Positions 52,652 to 61,575 are shown, counted from the first letter of the stretch. The stretch: 64,000 nt of DNA from CAUSWF01 sp963535465 (GCA_963535465.1 CAUSWF010000006.1:1-64000); one strand, 5' to 3'. Made by a program: numbers and translations. The notes: generated by a model from the sequence alone, not told the origin.

Positions 52652-54256
52652 TTAATTTTCTCCTTTTATTTTTTTAAATATGCTTTCGCCTATTCCACCA
52701 TATTCCTTTTTTGAATAATAATCTTGCAATGAAAAAGCAAATAATTCAATATTATATTCCTTTTTTGAATATTTAAACGGTATTGAGTGTGGCCTTAATA
52801 ATCTTTCATATTCTCTTCCGTTTTTCCTTATTCCTTTTTCTTTTAATATTTCATATATTATTCTTTCAGAATACTTTTCTTTATCAAATTTAAAACTTTT
52901 AGAAAAATCTAGTGCATGAGCTGATTCGTGAATTCCAGTTCCGTAATCACTAAATCCATCTTTTCTTATTCGCATTATTCCATCGCTACCCATATCAGCA
53001 TATCTGCCATTTAGTCCAGGGTGATATTCTATTCTTTTTATAAACTTCCCAGCACCCGGAAAATCTTTTACAAAATCATCTACCCCACATAATGCAGGTT
53101 TAATATCATCTACCATTAATTTATCTAAATCAACTAATTCTATGTTGTATTTTTCTTTAAAATAATTGATTATTTCATCTTTATTAGACATATTAATTAT
53201 ACCACTTCTTGTGTTGCTTTTCAATGTTTCAACAGTTTTTTCGCTTGATACCGAAGCTCTAGTTATAGGATGTTTTTCTTCTTGTTCTGTTTCGTATTCT
53301 TTATATGTTTTTGTTTTTGTATAATAGTTTTTATTTGTTTTATAATCTCTTGCTATTCTTTCTTTTATTTCTACATCTGCTCTTATCGTTGTACTTCTGC
53401 AAAAAGGATGCATAGGTGGAAAATTTACTCCTACTTCTGCTTTTGATACTTCAAATACTTGTCCGTCTAATTCTTGGCATATATCACTTGTTCTATTATC
53501 AAGTACTGCTAAATAACGATATTTTTCTATTCCCATATCTTTATATGCTCTCAAGTCAATCTGATTATGATAATAATTGCTCTCAGTTCTAACAAGTCTT
53601 GTCGCATTAAATAAACTAACGTTCATTCTTTCTTTTATTTCTTCTGCTATGCTAGCATTGCTTTTTCCTGTAAATAAGCCAACTTTCAATACTTTATTTA
53701 ATTCTTCTGTTAATTTTTTTTGGTCTTTCCATATTCTATCACTGAAATTACTACCTAGCCATTTCTCATCCAACATTTGTTCTAATTCATATTTTGTCGT
53801 TGCTGTAAATACGTTATCTTTTATCAATTCTTGATATCTATCTATTATTATTTCTTCATAATGTCTTCTTGTTAATTTTTCTTCTATACCTTTACATCTT
53901 ATAATTGTCATATACATTTCATTTTCAAGTGCCATTAATCGAGATATTCTATAACCATATGCTCTAGAATTATATATATTTAGAAGTTGTTGTTTTTCTT
54001 CTTCACTTTCTGCTTTTGGTATCTTTTTTCTTATTCCATCATAATATTCAGCTGTTTCCATTTCATTTAAATATTTTAGTGCTTCTAATTTAGTCATTTG
54101 ACCATCATTTGTATAAGTCTCAAAAATATGTCTTATCCTTTGTTCAATATCACTAAAACTTCTATCATACAAATTTACTAACTCATCTATTACTTTTTCA
54201 CTTTTTTTCTCTGTTTTTAGTAGTTGCTGTGTTGCTCTTTTTTTCCAATAATTCAT
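52652..54256 (-). CDS. Minor head protein with zincin-like C-terminal domain
   Basis: 534 residues. The N-terminal 310 match the phage Mu F/SPP1 gp7 family: NASIAEEIKERMNVSLFNATRLVRTES, CQELDGQVFEVSKAEVG and FPPMHPFCRSTT. From about residue 370 a second domain begins, ending with YADMGSDGIMRIRKDG and GIHESAHALDFS. The HESAH text has the HExxH pattern of zinc metalloproteases, and a Glu-rich helix follows (IELFAFSLQDYY with Glu as possible third ligand). Minor head proteins of this family often carry extra effector domains, presumably injected with DNA. The start overlaps the portal stop by a base. Confidence 0.82.
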   Translation of the reverse strand: MNYWKKRATQQLLKTEKKSEKVIDELVNLYDRSFSDIEQRIRHIFETYTNDGQMTKLEALKYLNEMETAEYYDGIRKKIPKAESEEEKQQLLNIYNSRAYGYRISRLMALENEMYMTIIRCKGIEEKLTRRHYEEIIIDRYQELIKDNVFTATTKYELEQMLDEKWLGSNFSDRIWKDQKKLTEELNKVLKVGLFTGKSNASIAEEIKERMNVSLFNATRLVRTESNYYHNQIDLRAYKDMGIEKYRYLAVLDNRTSDICQELDGQVFEVSKAEVGVNFPPMHPFCRSTTIRADVEIKERIARDYKTNKNYYTKTKTYKEYETEQEEKHPITRASVSSEKTVETLKSNTRSGIINMSNKDEIINYFKEKYNIELVDLDKLMVDDIKPALCGVDDFVKDFPGAGKFIKRIEYHPGLNGRYADMGSDGIMRIRKDGFSDYGTGIHESAHALDFSKSFKFDKEKYSERIIYEILKEKGIRKNGREYERLLRPHSIPFKYSKKEYNIELFAFSLQDYYSKKEYGGIGESIFKKIKGEN

Positions 54257-55557
54257 TATTCTTCTTCTTCAAAATGGCCAGCATTTTTAAATAAATCTTG
54301 ATTGTTTTTTAGGATATCTTTTTCTTCTTCTTTAATCAATTTATCTTCTTCGTTAGCGTCTTTTATAAAAGATAACCCTGATATCAACGTCTTATTAGTG
54401 ACTTTTCCTTGTAATAGTGAAATCATTTGCGCCATTTCTAAATCATTCTTAGGTAAACCTCTAGTGAATTTAATGTCTAATTCTTCCACCCCTATATAAG
54501 AAGATTTACTAAGAGTTATAAGGTAATTGTTATACAGTCTAAATCTCTTTTTTAGTGCTTCTTCGTAAAAGCTTTCTTTAGTTTTTGCTAACAACTCAAA
54601 AGGTAATATTTTGTATGACAAAGATACACCTGAGGAATTGCCAGCAAAATTCATATCGCTCATATCAGGAGTAAAACTAAATTTGTGAATATCTTGTCTC
54701 AATCTTTCTAAAACTTTACTTATTCCTGTTTCGTCTAAAGTTTTCGTTAAATATTCTGCTCTTGATTCTTTATCTAAACTTAGTCCTCTTGTTTCCCTTA
54801 ATACTTTTATTTGCTCTGATGTTAAATCAGTACCTATTAGCAACAATATACTATCGATAAAATCTTCTATATTATCTATATCGTTTGATACAACTAAATT
54901 ATACGCATCAATTAGACTAAGAACATTTTCATAATCACCTATTTCTTCTTCATTATTCTTTATTTCAATTAGTGGTATTTCCCCAAAACGATTATCTTTA
55001 AACTCTATTTCTTCTTTATTATCCGTCTTTATTATATGTACCTCTTTTAATTTAGTATATACATATATATCATTTCCAGTATAATAAACTCCTATCATAT
55101 CGTTTTCTTCTAATGTCCCGTCTTGAATTATAAAAGCATTTTTAGGGCTAATAGATTTTGTTTTAATATTGGCATTTTCATCTATATAAGTTAATTCAAA
55201 ACTCTTTCCATATTTAGAACATTTATTCGCATTACTCTGGTCTACTTTTAATATTGTGTTTTTTCTATAAGCGTCAAGTATAGTATCTATATTTATATTA
55301 TCGTTGACAGTATATTTTATTTCATTACTCATAAAATAGCCTACATTTAAAATTGTTATATATCTTGCATAGTTAGATATTATTTTATTATTAGGACTAC
55401 TTGCTAAAACTCTGCTTTTTTTTAGTGTATCTTTGCTAGCATTATAGTAATTATCTAGTGTTTCATATTTCCCTATTTTCTTTTTATGTTCTTCTATATA
55501 TTTATATATTTTTTTATCAAATGTTCCATTGTTTATATTTTGTAATAATTCGTTCAT
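54256..55557 (-). CDS. Portal protein (SPP1 gp6-type)
   Basis: 433 residues: ILNVGYFMSNEIKYTVND, then DAYNLVVSNDIDNIEDFIDSILLLIG, MNFAGNSSGVSLSYKILPF and EEALKKRFRLYNNYLITL, all typical of the SPP1 gp6-like portal family. It forms the ring through which DNA enters the head. ATG 55557 follows GAAAGGAAA; an in-frame ATG at 55575 overlaps this site, so I chose the later one. Confidence 0.9.
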   Translation of the reverse strand: MNELLQNINNGTFDKKIYKYIEEHKKKIGKYETLDNYYNASKDTLKKSRVLASSPNNKIISNYARYITILNVGYFMSNEIKYTVNDNINIDTILDAYRKNTILKVDQSNANKCSKYGKSFELTYIDENANIKTKSISPKNAFIIQDGTLEENDMIGVYYTGNDIYVYTKLKEVHIIKTDNKEEIEFKDNRFGEIPLIEIKNNEEEIGDYENVLSLIDAYNLVVSNDIDNIEDFIDSILLLIGTDLTSEQIKVLRETRGLSLDKESRAEYLTKTLDETGISKVLERLRQDIHKFSFTPDMSDMNFAGNSSGVSLSYKILPFELLAKTKESFYEEALKKRFRLYNNYLITLSKSSYIGVEELDIKFTRGLPKNDLEMAQMISLLQGKVTNKTLISGLSFIKDANEEDKLIKEEEKDILKNNQDLFKNAGHFEEEE

Positions 55558-55611
55558 ATTTTTCCTTTCATTCATTTATTTTTTTATTCTTTTCAAAAGT
55601 AGCCATATCAT

Positions 55612-56892
55612 CTACCTCCCTAGAAGCATATTCTTATCAAATACTTTAGCTTCTTTTTTTTCAACTTTTGTTCTAATTAAACTTGATAAACTGTCAGGAG
55701 CATCATCGTGCTCAGCTTCTTCTGTATAATCTAGTATTTCATTTAGATAATTATTATCAGTAGTAGATAAAAAAACGACATCTTCCCAATATCGCTTTAA
55801 ATAACTACTTATTTTTATAAACTTATTCATGCTTTCATGATATGAATTAACAATTGCTCCCTTTTTCCTTAAATCTCTAGCAAGATATCCTTTGTCTCCG
55901 TTGTCTTCACAATAAATGCTTCCGCCTAAATATTTATCTTTCAGCCTTAATATATCGTCAATGCAATCATCAACGTGTTTATCATACAATTTACCATAAA
56001 CATAAAACTTGTCATCAATTTGTTTTAATATTGTAAATGCTGTATGGTCTTTGCCACTATATCTAGCGTCAATATGACATATTCCATCATGAATAATTTT
56101 TAAATCATCTGTAAATTGCGGATTAACAAATAATGCGTCTTCACTTGCTATATGTTTTAATTCGTAGTTTGCTGCAAATAAGGAAGAGGTCATTTTTTTT
56201 CTTAAGTCTTCAATTTTATTTTTATTTATTAATCCAGTAGAGTAACAGTCATATTTTTCTATGTTAGGCATAATACTTATTGCATCTTCTTTGTGCCAAG
56301 GAGTGCCTGTATTTATAAATCTTCCACCTCTATTTTTCACGTTTTCTAGTTCCATATAAACTTGCTTAGTTAAGTCTCTCTCTGCTTTACTTAGCCTATC
56401 TTTTATATTTACTATATCATCTGTAATTACAATATCTGCGTGTTTTCCTGTTAAACTGCCTTTTATACCTATTCCCAATAATTGAGTATTCCCTTTTACT
56501 CCTGTGCGTAAATTTGTTGTTATTTCATTATTATTTGATACTGGCAAACTAATTTCACAATTATATAGCTTTCTTACTATGTGTTTAATATGCTCACTTT
56601 CTAATATTTTGGCTACTTGTAAAATGACTTCGACTATATCATCATCCGTTTTTCTTAAAAAAATTATATTTTTATTTGGAAATAATACCATAATAATAGC
56701 AATAGCAATTGATAGACAAGTTGTTTTATAACTTCCACGATGGGCAAGTATTGTTATATCTTCTTCGCTTAATATGAATTTTTTAATCCACTCATTATTA
56801 AGAGTTATTAAATCATTAAAGCCTAGCCAATGTCCTAATACATAAGGCTCATTTATTAGAAAATCTATATACTTATTTTTGCCTTCTACCAT
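55612..56892 (-). CDS. Terminase large subunit
   Basis: 426 residues. ATPase: AHRGSYKTTCLSIAIA (Walker A-like with Lys before T), HADIVITDDIV (Walker B D-D), TGTPWHKED coupling motif. Nuclease: CHIDARYSGKDHTAF with the first catalytic Asp, CEDNGDKGYLARDL, HDDAPDSL at the C-terminus with the last Asp. It packages DNA into the head with the small subunit and portal. Its start overlaps terS by 20 bp without a good ribosome-binding site, so translation is probably coupled. Confidence 0.93.
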   Translation of the reverse strand: MVEGKNKYIDFLINEPYVLGHWLGFNDLITLNNEWIKKFILSEEDITILAHRGSYKTTCLSIAIAIIMVLFPNKNIIFLRKTDDDIVEVILQVAKILESEHIKHIVRKLYNCEISLPVSNNNEITTNLRTGVKGNTQLLGIGIKGSLTGKHADIVITDDIVNIKDRLSKAERDLTKQVYMELENVKNRGGRFINTGTPWHKEDAISIMPNIEKYDCYSTGLINKNKIEDLRKKMTSSLFAANYELKHIASEDALFVNPQFTDDLKIIHDGICHIDARYSGKDHTAFTILKQIDDKFYVYGKLYDKHVDDCIDDILRLKDKYLGGSIYCEDNGDKGYLARDLRKKGAIVNSYHESMNKFIKISSYLKRYWEDVVFLSTTDNNYLNEILDYTEEAEHDDAPDSLSSLIRTKVEKKEAKVFDKNMLLGR

Positions 56893-57262
56893 TTATATAA
56901 TCTTCTATCTCTTTTGAAGCATTATTGTTAACTTCAATTGCTACTTCCTCTTTTGGTTTTTCTCCAATTGTATCCCTTATCATTTCAACCGCTTTTATAT
57001 TTCCTTTTAGCGCTTCATTTAAAGTTGTCATTCCAAGTAAAGTATTATAATTTTCTTCTTCGTCTTTAAAGCCCATTGTCTTAATTTTTTCTTTTAAATC
57101 TTCTTGAGGTATAGACGTTGCAAGCATTGACTTAAACAATTCCTTTAATTGTTTTCTTTGTTTTTTTGCCTTTACACTAGCCTTGCCACCTTTCGAACCT
57201 CTTTTCTTTGCTTCTTCTCTACTTAGAGTTTTAATTGGTCGTAAATTTTCAACGTTAGCCAT
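56873..57262 (-). CDS. Terminase small subunit-like protein
   Basis: 129 residues. N-terminal LSREEAKKRGSKGGKASVKA motif is common in small terminase-like proteins of Firmicutes phages, followed by an LKEKIKTMGF helix region and NEALKGNIKAVEMIRDTIGE, which resembles an HTH-like oligomerisation region. Directly upstream of terL. Recognises phage DNA for packaging. Confidence 0.72.
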   Translation of the reverse strand: MANVENLRPIKTLSREEAKKRGSKGGKASVKAKKQRKQLKELFKSMLATSIPQEDLKEKIKTMGFKDEEENYNTLLGMTTLNEALKGNIKAVEMIRDTIGEKPKEEVAIEVNNNASKEIEDYINGRRQK

Positions 57263-57274
57263 TTAATCACTTCC

Positions 57275-57928
57275 TTATTTTATCTTTTTCTCTATATAGT
57301 CATATCCGCTATTTTTAGTTAAGTTTTTCCAAACTCTTGTGCCATAACCTAATTTAATTGTTTGGATGTTTTCATGTGTTAGACTATCCTTATTTACTTT
57401 TGATAATAGTTTTCTTGCTCCTTTATCCCACATAGTATCACTTGTTGATGCTTTTTTAAGCATTCTTTTTGCGTCATTTCTTTTAATTGTTTTAGATTTT
57501 TGAATAGTATAAGTTTTTTCTTTGGCAACTGCTCTTGTACTATTTAAATTTAGCGTTACATGATTATATACATCTGCTCCGCTAAATGAACCCCCTAATA
57601 CTCTTGTTGAGTCTGTCGGATGGTTGTGTGTTAATCTTGTTGCTTTATTAAAGTTTGGATGGCTCGTTGGTATTCCAACTGCTCCTGAATTATAACTTGT
57701 TCCCGCAACTACTATTTTCCCATTTTCATCATATAAGCCTACATATTCTACGTTTTTGCCCCTTATCTTTTCTTCAAAATCTAAATAGTGCATTCCTCTA
57801 TATTTATCAGTCTTATCATAAAATGGCATTGGTTTGTTGTTTCCACCAGTGTTTATTCCTTTTTTAGCATATCCTGAATCGCTACCTCTACCGCCATTTA
57901 ATATTAAATCACACATTATCTTTTTCAT
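57275..57928 (-). CDS. Phage protein with JAB/MPN-like motif
   Basis: 217 residues. N-terminal LILNGGRGSDSGYAKKG is like the GGRGS leader of phage head-associated accessory proteins. Residues about 70-140 have EYVGLYDENGKIV, RLTHNHPTDSTRVLGGSFSG and ADVYNHV: with H-x-HP-x(n)-S-x2-D this is a JAMM/MPN-type zinc signature. Proteins of this kind in phages could cut host protein links or peptides; the substrate is unknown. ATG 57928 was chosen because AGAAAGGA lies upstream; an ATG at 57961 has no site. It opens the late operon behind a terminator. Confidence 0.6.
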   Translation of the reverse strand: MKKIMCDLILNGGRGSDSGYAKKGINTGGNNKPMPFYDKTDKYRGMHYLDFEEKIRGKNVEYVGLYDENGKIVVAGTSYNSGAVGIPTSHPNFNKATRLTHNHPTDSTRVLGGSFSGADVYNHVTLNLNSTRAVAKEKTYTIQKSKTIKRNDAKRMLKKASTSDTMWDKGARKLLSKVNKDSLTHENIQTIKLGYGTRVWKNLTKNSGYDYIEKKIK

Positions 57929-57950
57929 ATTGATATTTCCTTTCTTCCAT

Positions 57951-57976
57951 AAAAAAAACAAGCAGTTGCTTGTTTC
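57951..57976 (-). terminator. Terminator between early accessory and late genes
   Basis: Minus strand AAACAAGCA-AC-TGCTTGTTT stem followed by eight T. It separates 57989-58201 from the packaging and head operon. Confidence 0.88.
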
Positions 57977-57988
57977 TATATTATTTTT

Positions 57989-58201
57989 TTATTTGCAAAC
58001 ACCAGCATCCATGTGTGGATATAGTTTGTTCATTTCTTTAATTCTTTCTGTCGGGTCTTCTATTGCTAATATTCTATCAAGTTCTCTGCTTTCTTCTTCG
58101 CTCATATTGTCTACTTCTTCTTCAACCTCTCTAGCAAATTCATCAGCACTTTCTTCTATAATCTTATTTAATTCTTCTTTAGTAAGTTTTTTATCTTCCA
58201 T
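57989..58201 (-). CDS. Small acidic phage protein
   Basis: 70 residues, mostly Glu-rich helix (EELNKIIEESADEFAREVEEE, quoted short: NKIIEESADEFAREVEEE) then ELDRILAIEDPTERIKEM and a HMDAGVC tail. No family recognised. Good context: own terminator, upstream of the terminase operon. An anti-repressor or antitermination role would be speculation. Confidence 0.5.
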   Translation of the reverse strand: MEDKKLTKEELNKIIEESADEFAREVEEEVDNMSEEESRELDRILAIEDPTERIKEMNKLYPHMDAGVCK

Positions 58202-58284
58202 ATTGTAATCTCCGTTTCTTTTGTTATTAATATTATAGCATTTTTCTAGTTATTTATCAACTTTGATGTTTTTCATTTTAGTGT

Positions 58285-59349
58285 TTAACTAGCCTTGATG
58301 TTTTTCATTTTTTCTGTGACTTTATTATCTATGTATATTACGTTTATATTTTTAAAGTCACAATCTACTTTGCCACCATATACAATTATAGTTGATGGTT
58401 CTATTTGTTTTATCATTTCATTAACACCATCTTCCCATATTGCTAGAGCATTTTTATTTTTCTTAACACCTATTGTGCTAATTGACACGATTGAGCCTTT
58501 TGGTATACCTTGAAAACAATAATCAAATGATTCTATTTCCGCCCAACTTATTGTTGGTATAACCTTTATACCTTGTCTTTGATAAAATTGACCAATTAAT
58601 CTACTTCTATATATGTTCCATATCTTCATAGATGTTGGCATGTCCATATATAGACTAAAATCAGGTGATAAAATACACTTATATTCTTTTAATATATCAA
58701 TGTATTCTGCTGGGTTATTCCATAATCTCTCAAATTGATAATCATCTAAATAAAAATGAATTCCACAATCTTTATCCTTGCTTGTTTTAGCATAATTAAA
58801 ACCTATTAAATCTGTTGGTATACAATTATTATTTTCTATGATAGGCATTTCCCAAAATCCTTTAGAACTAGACTCATAATTAAATAACTCCAAGTTATAT
58901 GCGTTCATAGTTCTAATTCTTTCATTTTCTTTGTCTTCTGATTCATCAATTAATAAATTAACATCTAAGTTTAAATCAAATTTATCAAAACCTGTTAAAG
59001 TAATATCAAAATCTTCTTCTTGTAATTCAGTTAATAAATCAATTAATTTATTTTGATTCCATTCACCACTAATTTTGTTTAAGGCTATATTTAATGCTTT
59101 TTCTTTTGTTTTAGATAAATCTACTTGAATAACATCTACTTCTTTATATCCTAAATCTTTTAAAACAGAATATCTTTGATGGCCTCCAATTATTGTATTA
59201 TCTTTATTGGCAATTATTGGCTCTACATATCCGAATTTTTCAATACTCTTTTTTATGTTTTGATATTCCTTATCTTTAGGTGTTAACTTTTTTCTTGGAT
59301 TGTATTTTGCCTCTTTTAAATCTCGAATATTCTTTTTTATTAATTTCAT
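58285..59349 (-). CDS. ParB N-domain/DUF4417 fusion protein
   Basis: 354 residues. Residues 1-110 are a ParB/Sulfiredoxin-type domain (YNPRKKLTPKDKEYQNIKKS, IIANKDNTIIGGHQRYSVL with GGHQR). The remainder is DUF4417: GIHFYLDDYQFERLWNNP, CILSPDFSLYMDMPTSMKIW, VIPTISWAEIESFDYCF and GSIVSISTIGVKKNKNA. DUF4417 is common in phages and plasmids; its role is unknown. The ParB-N nuclease/CTPase-like domain could bind or cut DNA, or hydroxylate nucleotides in related families. Overlaps the start of a small Cys protein by 74 bp. Confidence 0.85.
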   Translation of the reverse strand: MKLIKKNIRDLKEAKYNPRKKLTPKDKEYQNIKKSIEKFGYVEPIIANKDNTIIGGHQRYSVLKDLGYKEVDVIQVDLSKTKEKALNIALNKISGEWNQNKLIDLLTELQEEDFDITLTGFDKFDLNLDVNLLIDESEDKENERIRTMNAYNLELFNYESSSKGFWEMPIIENNNCIPTDLIGFNYAKTSKDKDCGIHFYLDDYQFERLWNNPAEYIDILKEYKCILSPDFSLYMDMPTSMKIWNIYRSRLIGQFYQRQGIKVIPTISWAEIESFDYCFQGIPKGSIVSISTIGVKKNKNALAIWEDGVNEMIKQIEPSTIIVYGGKVDCDFKNINVIYIDNKVTEKMKNIKAS

Positions 59350-59479
59350 TTTTTATAACTTCTTTCTTTTTATCTAAATTTTCTATTTCCTTTTCACATT
59401 GTAGTTGTCTTGGGCAAAACTTGCATATTGCGTCATATTTTATACAATATTTTAATATCTTATCTTCATTCATTGTCAT
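59276..59479 (-). CDS. Small Cys-containing phage protein
   Basis: 67 residues, first M-T-M, then DKILKYCIKYDAICKFCPRQLQC with a C-x4-C-like and C-x2-C-x5-C pattern, probably zinc-binding, then a Lys-rich helix. It overlaps the ParB-DUF4417 start by 74 bp and the membrane peptide by 14 bp. Confidence 0.55.
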   Translation of the reverse strand: MTMNEDKILKYCIKYDAICKFCPRQLQCEKEIENLDKKKEVIKNEINKKEYSRFKRGKIQSKKKVNT

Positions 59480-59606
59480 GTTTTATGAAACTTATTAATA
59501 TAGCTAATAATAAATATATTGGTATTCCTAATATTATTAATATAGTTAATAGTGAATATATTGTTATTCCTAACATAATTATTATTATTTTTAATACAGT
59601 TTTCAT
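59466..59606 (-). CDS. 46-residue double-helix membrane peptide
   Basis: 46 residues, ATG at 59606, TGA at 59466, preceded by GGTGGTAGGAG. Almost wholly hydrophobic: MKTVLKIIIIMLGITIYSLL and TILIILGIPIYLLLAILISF, then KHDNE. The segments ITIYSLLTI and IPIYLLLAI are an internal repeat, also visible in the DNA (the attcctaa units). Holin-like or exclusion-type peptides have such a build, but evidence is limited to hydrophobicity and context. Confidence 0.55.
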   Translation of the reverse strand: MKTVLKIIIIMLGITIYSLLTILIILGIPIYLLLAILISFIKHDNE

Positions 59607-59611
59607 ATCTC

Positions 59612-59995
59612 CTACCACCTTTTTTTGTATTCTTCTTTTATTAATATCTTGCCTTTAGAAGTTTTGTCTCTTGAATGTTCTTTTTCGAACTCTTGTAAGA
59701 TATATTCTATTATTTTTCTTTGTTCCATTGTAGGCTCACTTTTTTGGTTGTTAATTATTTGAAATAACTTGTTTAATACAAGATATTTTTCTAAGTCTTT
59801 GTATTCAATTAAATGAAGATAACTATGTGAATTTCTTACAAGTAAAGCCCCATTTTCTATAGTCTCTTTTCCTCCATATTCGCGTTTTATAATGTGATGA
59901 TACGTTAGGTCATGTTTTACAAGTTTATAATTCAACCAGTCTAAATTACTTAGAGGTTTATAAATTTTTAGCATTTTAATTACTATCTTCTTCAT
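59612..59995 (-). CDS. Phage HNH-like protein near terminase
   Basis: 127 residues with KHDLTYHHIIKREYGGKETI and ENGALLVRNSHSYLHLIE: the HH ... N ... H ... H arrangement matches HNH-type phage proteins, which are often encoded beside terminase genes and can be needed for packaging. ATG 59995 follows AAAGG by 8 nt; an upstream ATG at 60013 is at the foot of a terminator. Confidence 0.65.
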   Translation of the reverse strand: MKKIVIKMLKIYKPLSNLDWLNYKLVKHDLTYHHIIKREYGGKETIENGALLVRNSHSYLHLIEYKDLEKYLVLNKLFQIINNQKSEPTMEQRKIIEYILQEFEKEHSRDKTSKGKILIKEEYKKRW

Positions 59996-60013
59996 ATCTA
60001 TAACCTTTAACAT

Positions 60014-60036
60014 AAAAAAAGAGACATTTTTAGTCC
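60014..60036 (-). terminator. Terminator behind the HTH regulator gene
   Basis: Minus strand AGGGAC / GTCTCT stem (G-U pair), 7-nt loop, then seven T. Confidence 0.75.
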
Positions 60037-60097
60037 CTTTAAGAAATAGAGAATTACTCTAAATTCTCACAATACTATTTTAACATATAAAAAGTGC

Positions 60098-60529
60098 TCA
60101 AGAGTGCTCATTTTTATTTTTTACATAATTATTATATAAACGCCTTGCTGTTGCTTTACTGCAATATACTTTTTTTGCTATCTCATTCCATGTTAGAGGG
60201 CGATATTTATTATCAATATGTATTATTACATCTTCTTTATAATGTACTATTAATTTTGTTGTTTCATTGTATTTACTTAGCCGTTTTAATTCTTTTTCTT
60301 CATAATTTATTAAATTATTTAACTCTTTCTCTATAATAAGTTTTCTTTTAAGTAATTCTTCTTCTTTTATAAATTTGTCTATTGTTGTATCTTTATAACT
60401 TAATTTATCTACCGAAATATCAGAATATTTAATTCCTTTTATTTCAAATATTCTTTTTATTTCAGCATTAATATATTCTAATTCATTATTTAATTCTTCT
60501 ATTTTATTGTGCAACTCATTTAATTTCAT
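60098..60529 (-). CDS. Phage late-gene regulator with sigma-70-like HTH
   Basis: 143 residues: coiled-coil N-terminal half (LNELHNKIEELNNELEYINAE shortened: NKIEELNNELEYINAEIK), C-terminal HTH (PLTWNEIAKKVYCSKATARR) of the sigma region-4/ArpU type. Such proteins turn on phage late genes. Precedes the terminase block, where ArpU/RinA-like activators are usually encoded. Precise family uncertain. Confidence 0.7.
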   Translation of the reverse strand: MKLNELHNKIEELNNELEYINAEIKRIFEIKGIKYSDISVDKLSYKDTTIDKFIKEEELLKRKLIIEKELNNLINYEEKELKRLSKYNETTKLIVHYKEDVIIHIDNKYRPLTWNEIAKKVYCSKATARRLYNNYVKNKNEHS

Positions 60530-60556
60530 TTCCCCTCCATAATGATTTGTTAATGA

Positions 60557-60742
60557 CTATTTATTAAACTCTATTTTATTAATTAAATATTTAATTCTTA
60601 CTATATCGTAATTACAAGTATTAAATTGTTTTATTTTAAATTCTTTTTGTTTTTCGTTATCTGTTTCTTTTTTCTTCATAGCATAATAGAGATAGTCTAT
60701 TAAATCTTTCTTTTCTAATGGTGTAATTTCTATTTTTAAAAT
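60557..60742 (-). CDS. Short ORF with non-ATG start, phage
   Basis: Frame open from after TGA at about 60751 to TAG at 60557. If ATT at 60742 is used, it is 61 residues: LKIEITPLEKKDLIDYLYYA, then MKKKETDNEKQKEFKIKQFN and NYDIVRIKYLINKIEFN. AAAAGGAG lies 10 nt before the ATT. An internal ATG would give 42 residues without a good site. Codon pattern looks coding, but the start is uncertain. Confidence 0.4.
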   Translation of the reverse strand: MLKIEITPLEKKDLIDYLYYAMKKKETDNEKQKEFKIKQFNTCNYDIVRIKYLINKIEFNK

Positions 60743-60768
60743 ATTAACTCATCTCCTTTTCTTAATTT

Positions 60769-61575
60769 TTAATCTTCTAAATAATAATTATCTTGATATA
60801 TAAAATATCCAACAGCAACACCTATTAAAATAATATATATAATCCAAAACACTACTTTAATTACTATTATTTCTTTTTTAGTTTCTTCTACTATTTTATT
60901 AATAGTGTTATGAGATATTCTTATTTTGCTTTCGTTTATTGGCTCTAAAGTTTTATTTTTAGCTTTTGCAAGTACACTTCCATTAAAACTTTTAACTACA
61001 ACATAATATTTATACCTCAATTTCCCAACCATATTAAAAAAGTTATTATCATCATAAATACAATTTTGTCTTATTTTATTTCTATATTTATCTGACACAA
61101 CATCGCTGTTTAAATTTAATCTTTTATATTCATAATTAGAAAACTGATTGAAACTGAAATTAATATTTAAAAACACTATTGTATCTATATATTTATTTTT
61201 AGTGCCTATAGTATCCCAAGTATAATAAACTTTAGTATGACAACAAGTTTTTTCTCCGCATTTATTGCATACTTTTCTTGTGTGTCTAGTATATTTTTCA
61301 GTTTTTTTTTGAATAGCCATATAATCTTGTTTTAGCTCGTCCAATTTTACCCCGTTATCAACATTAAACTTTCCATAGACTAAAACATTTCCTATGTCTG
61401 TATCAATAGCATATTTAAAAGTATCCTTATCATTATCAATTTTTAATGTTTTATTATACAATTCTTGTTTTTTTATTGATTGATATGTAATAAAATTGTC
61501 AATTAATAATCCTATTGAAAGTAATATGACTATTCCTGTTATAGATACTAATATTTTTCTTTTAGTTATTTCCAT
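60769..61575 (-). CDS. Two-helix membrane protein next to LemA
   Basis: 268 residues: helix near the N-terminus (ILVSITGIVILLSIGLLI), a 200-residue loop with KVCNKCGEKTCCHTKVYYTW (Cys-rich, maybe zinc), and a C-terminal helix (VVFWIIYIILIGVAVGYFIY). Two helices flanking a soluble domain is the layout of GIDE-type partners of LemA proteins. The start overlaps lemA by 10 bp, so they are produced together. Family not recognised; the GIDE comparison is only of topology. Confidence 0.5.
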   Translation of the reverse strand: MEITKRKILVSITGIVILLSIGLLIDNFITYQSIKKQELYNKTLKIDNDKDTFKYAIDTDIGNVLVYGKFNVDNGVKLDELKQDYMAIQKKTEKYTRHTRKVCNKCGEKTCCHTKVYYTWDTIGTKNKYIDTIVFLNINFSFNQFSNYEYKRLNLNSDVVSDKYRNKIRQNCIYDDNNFFNMVGKLRYKYYVVVKSFNGSVLAKAKNKTLEPINESKIRISHNTINKIVEETKKEIIVIKVVFWIIYIILIGVAVGYFIYQDNYYLED

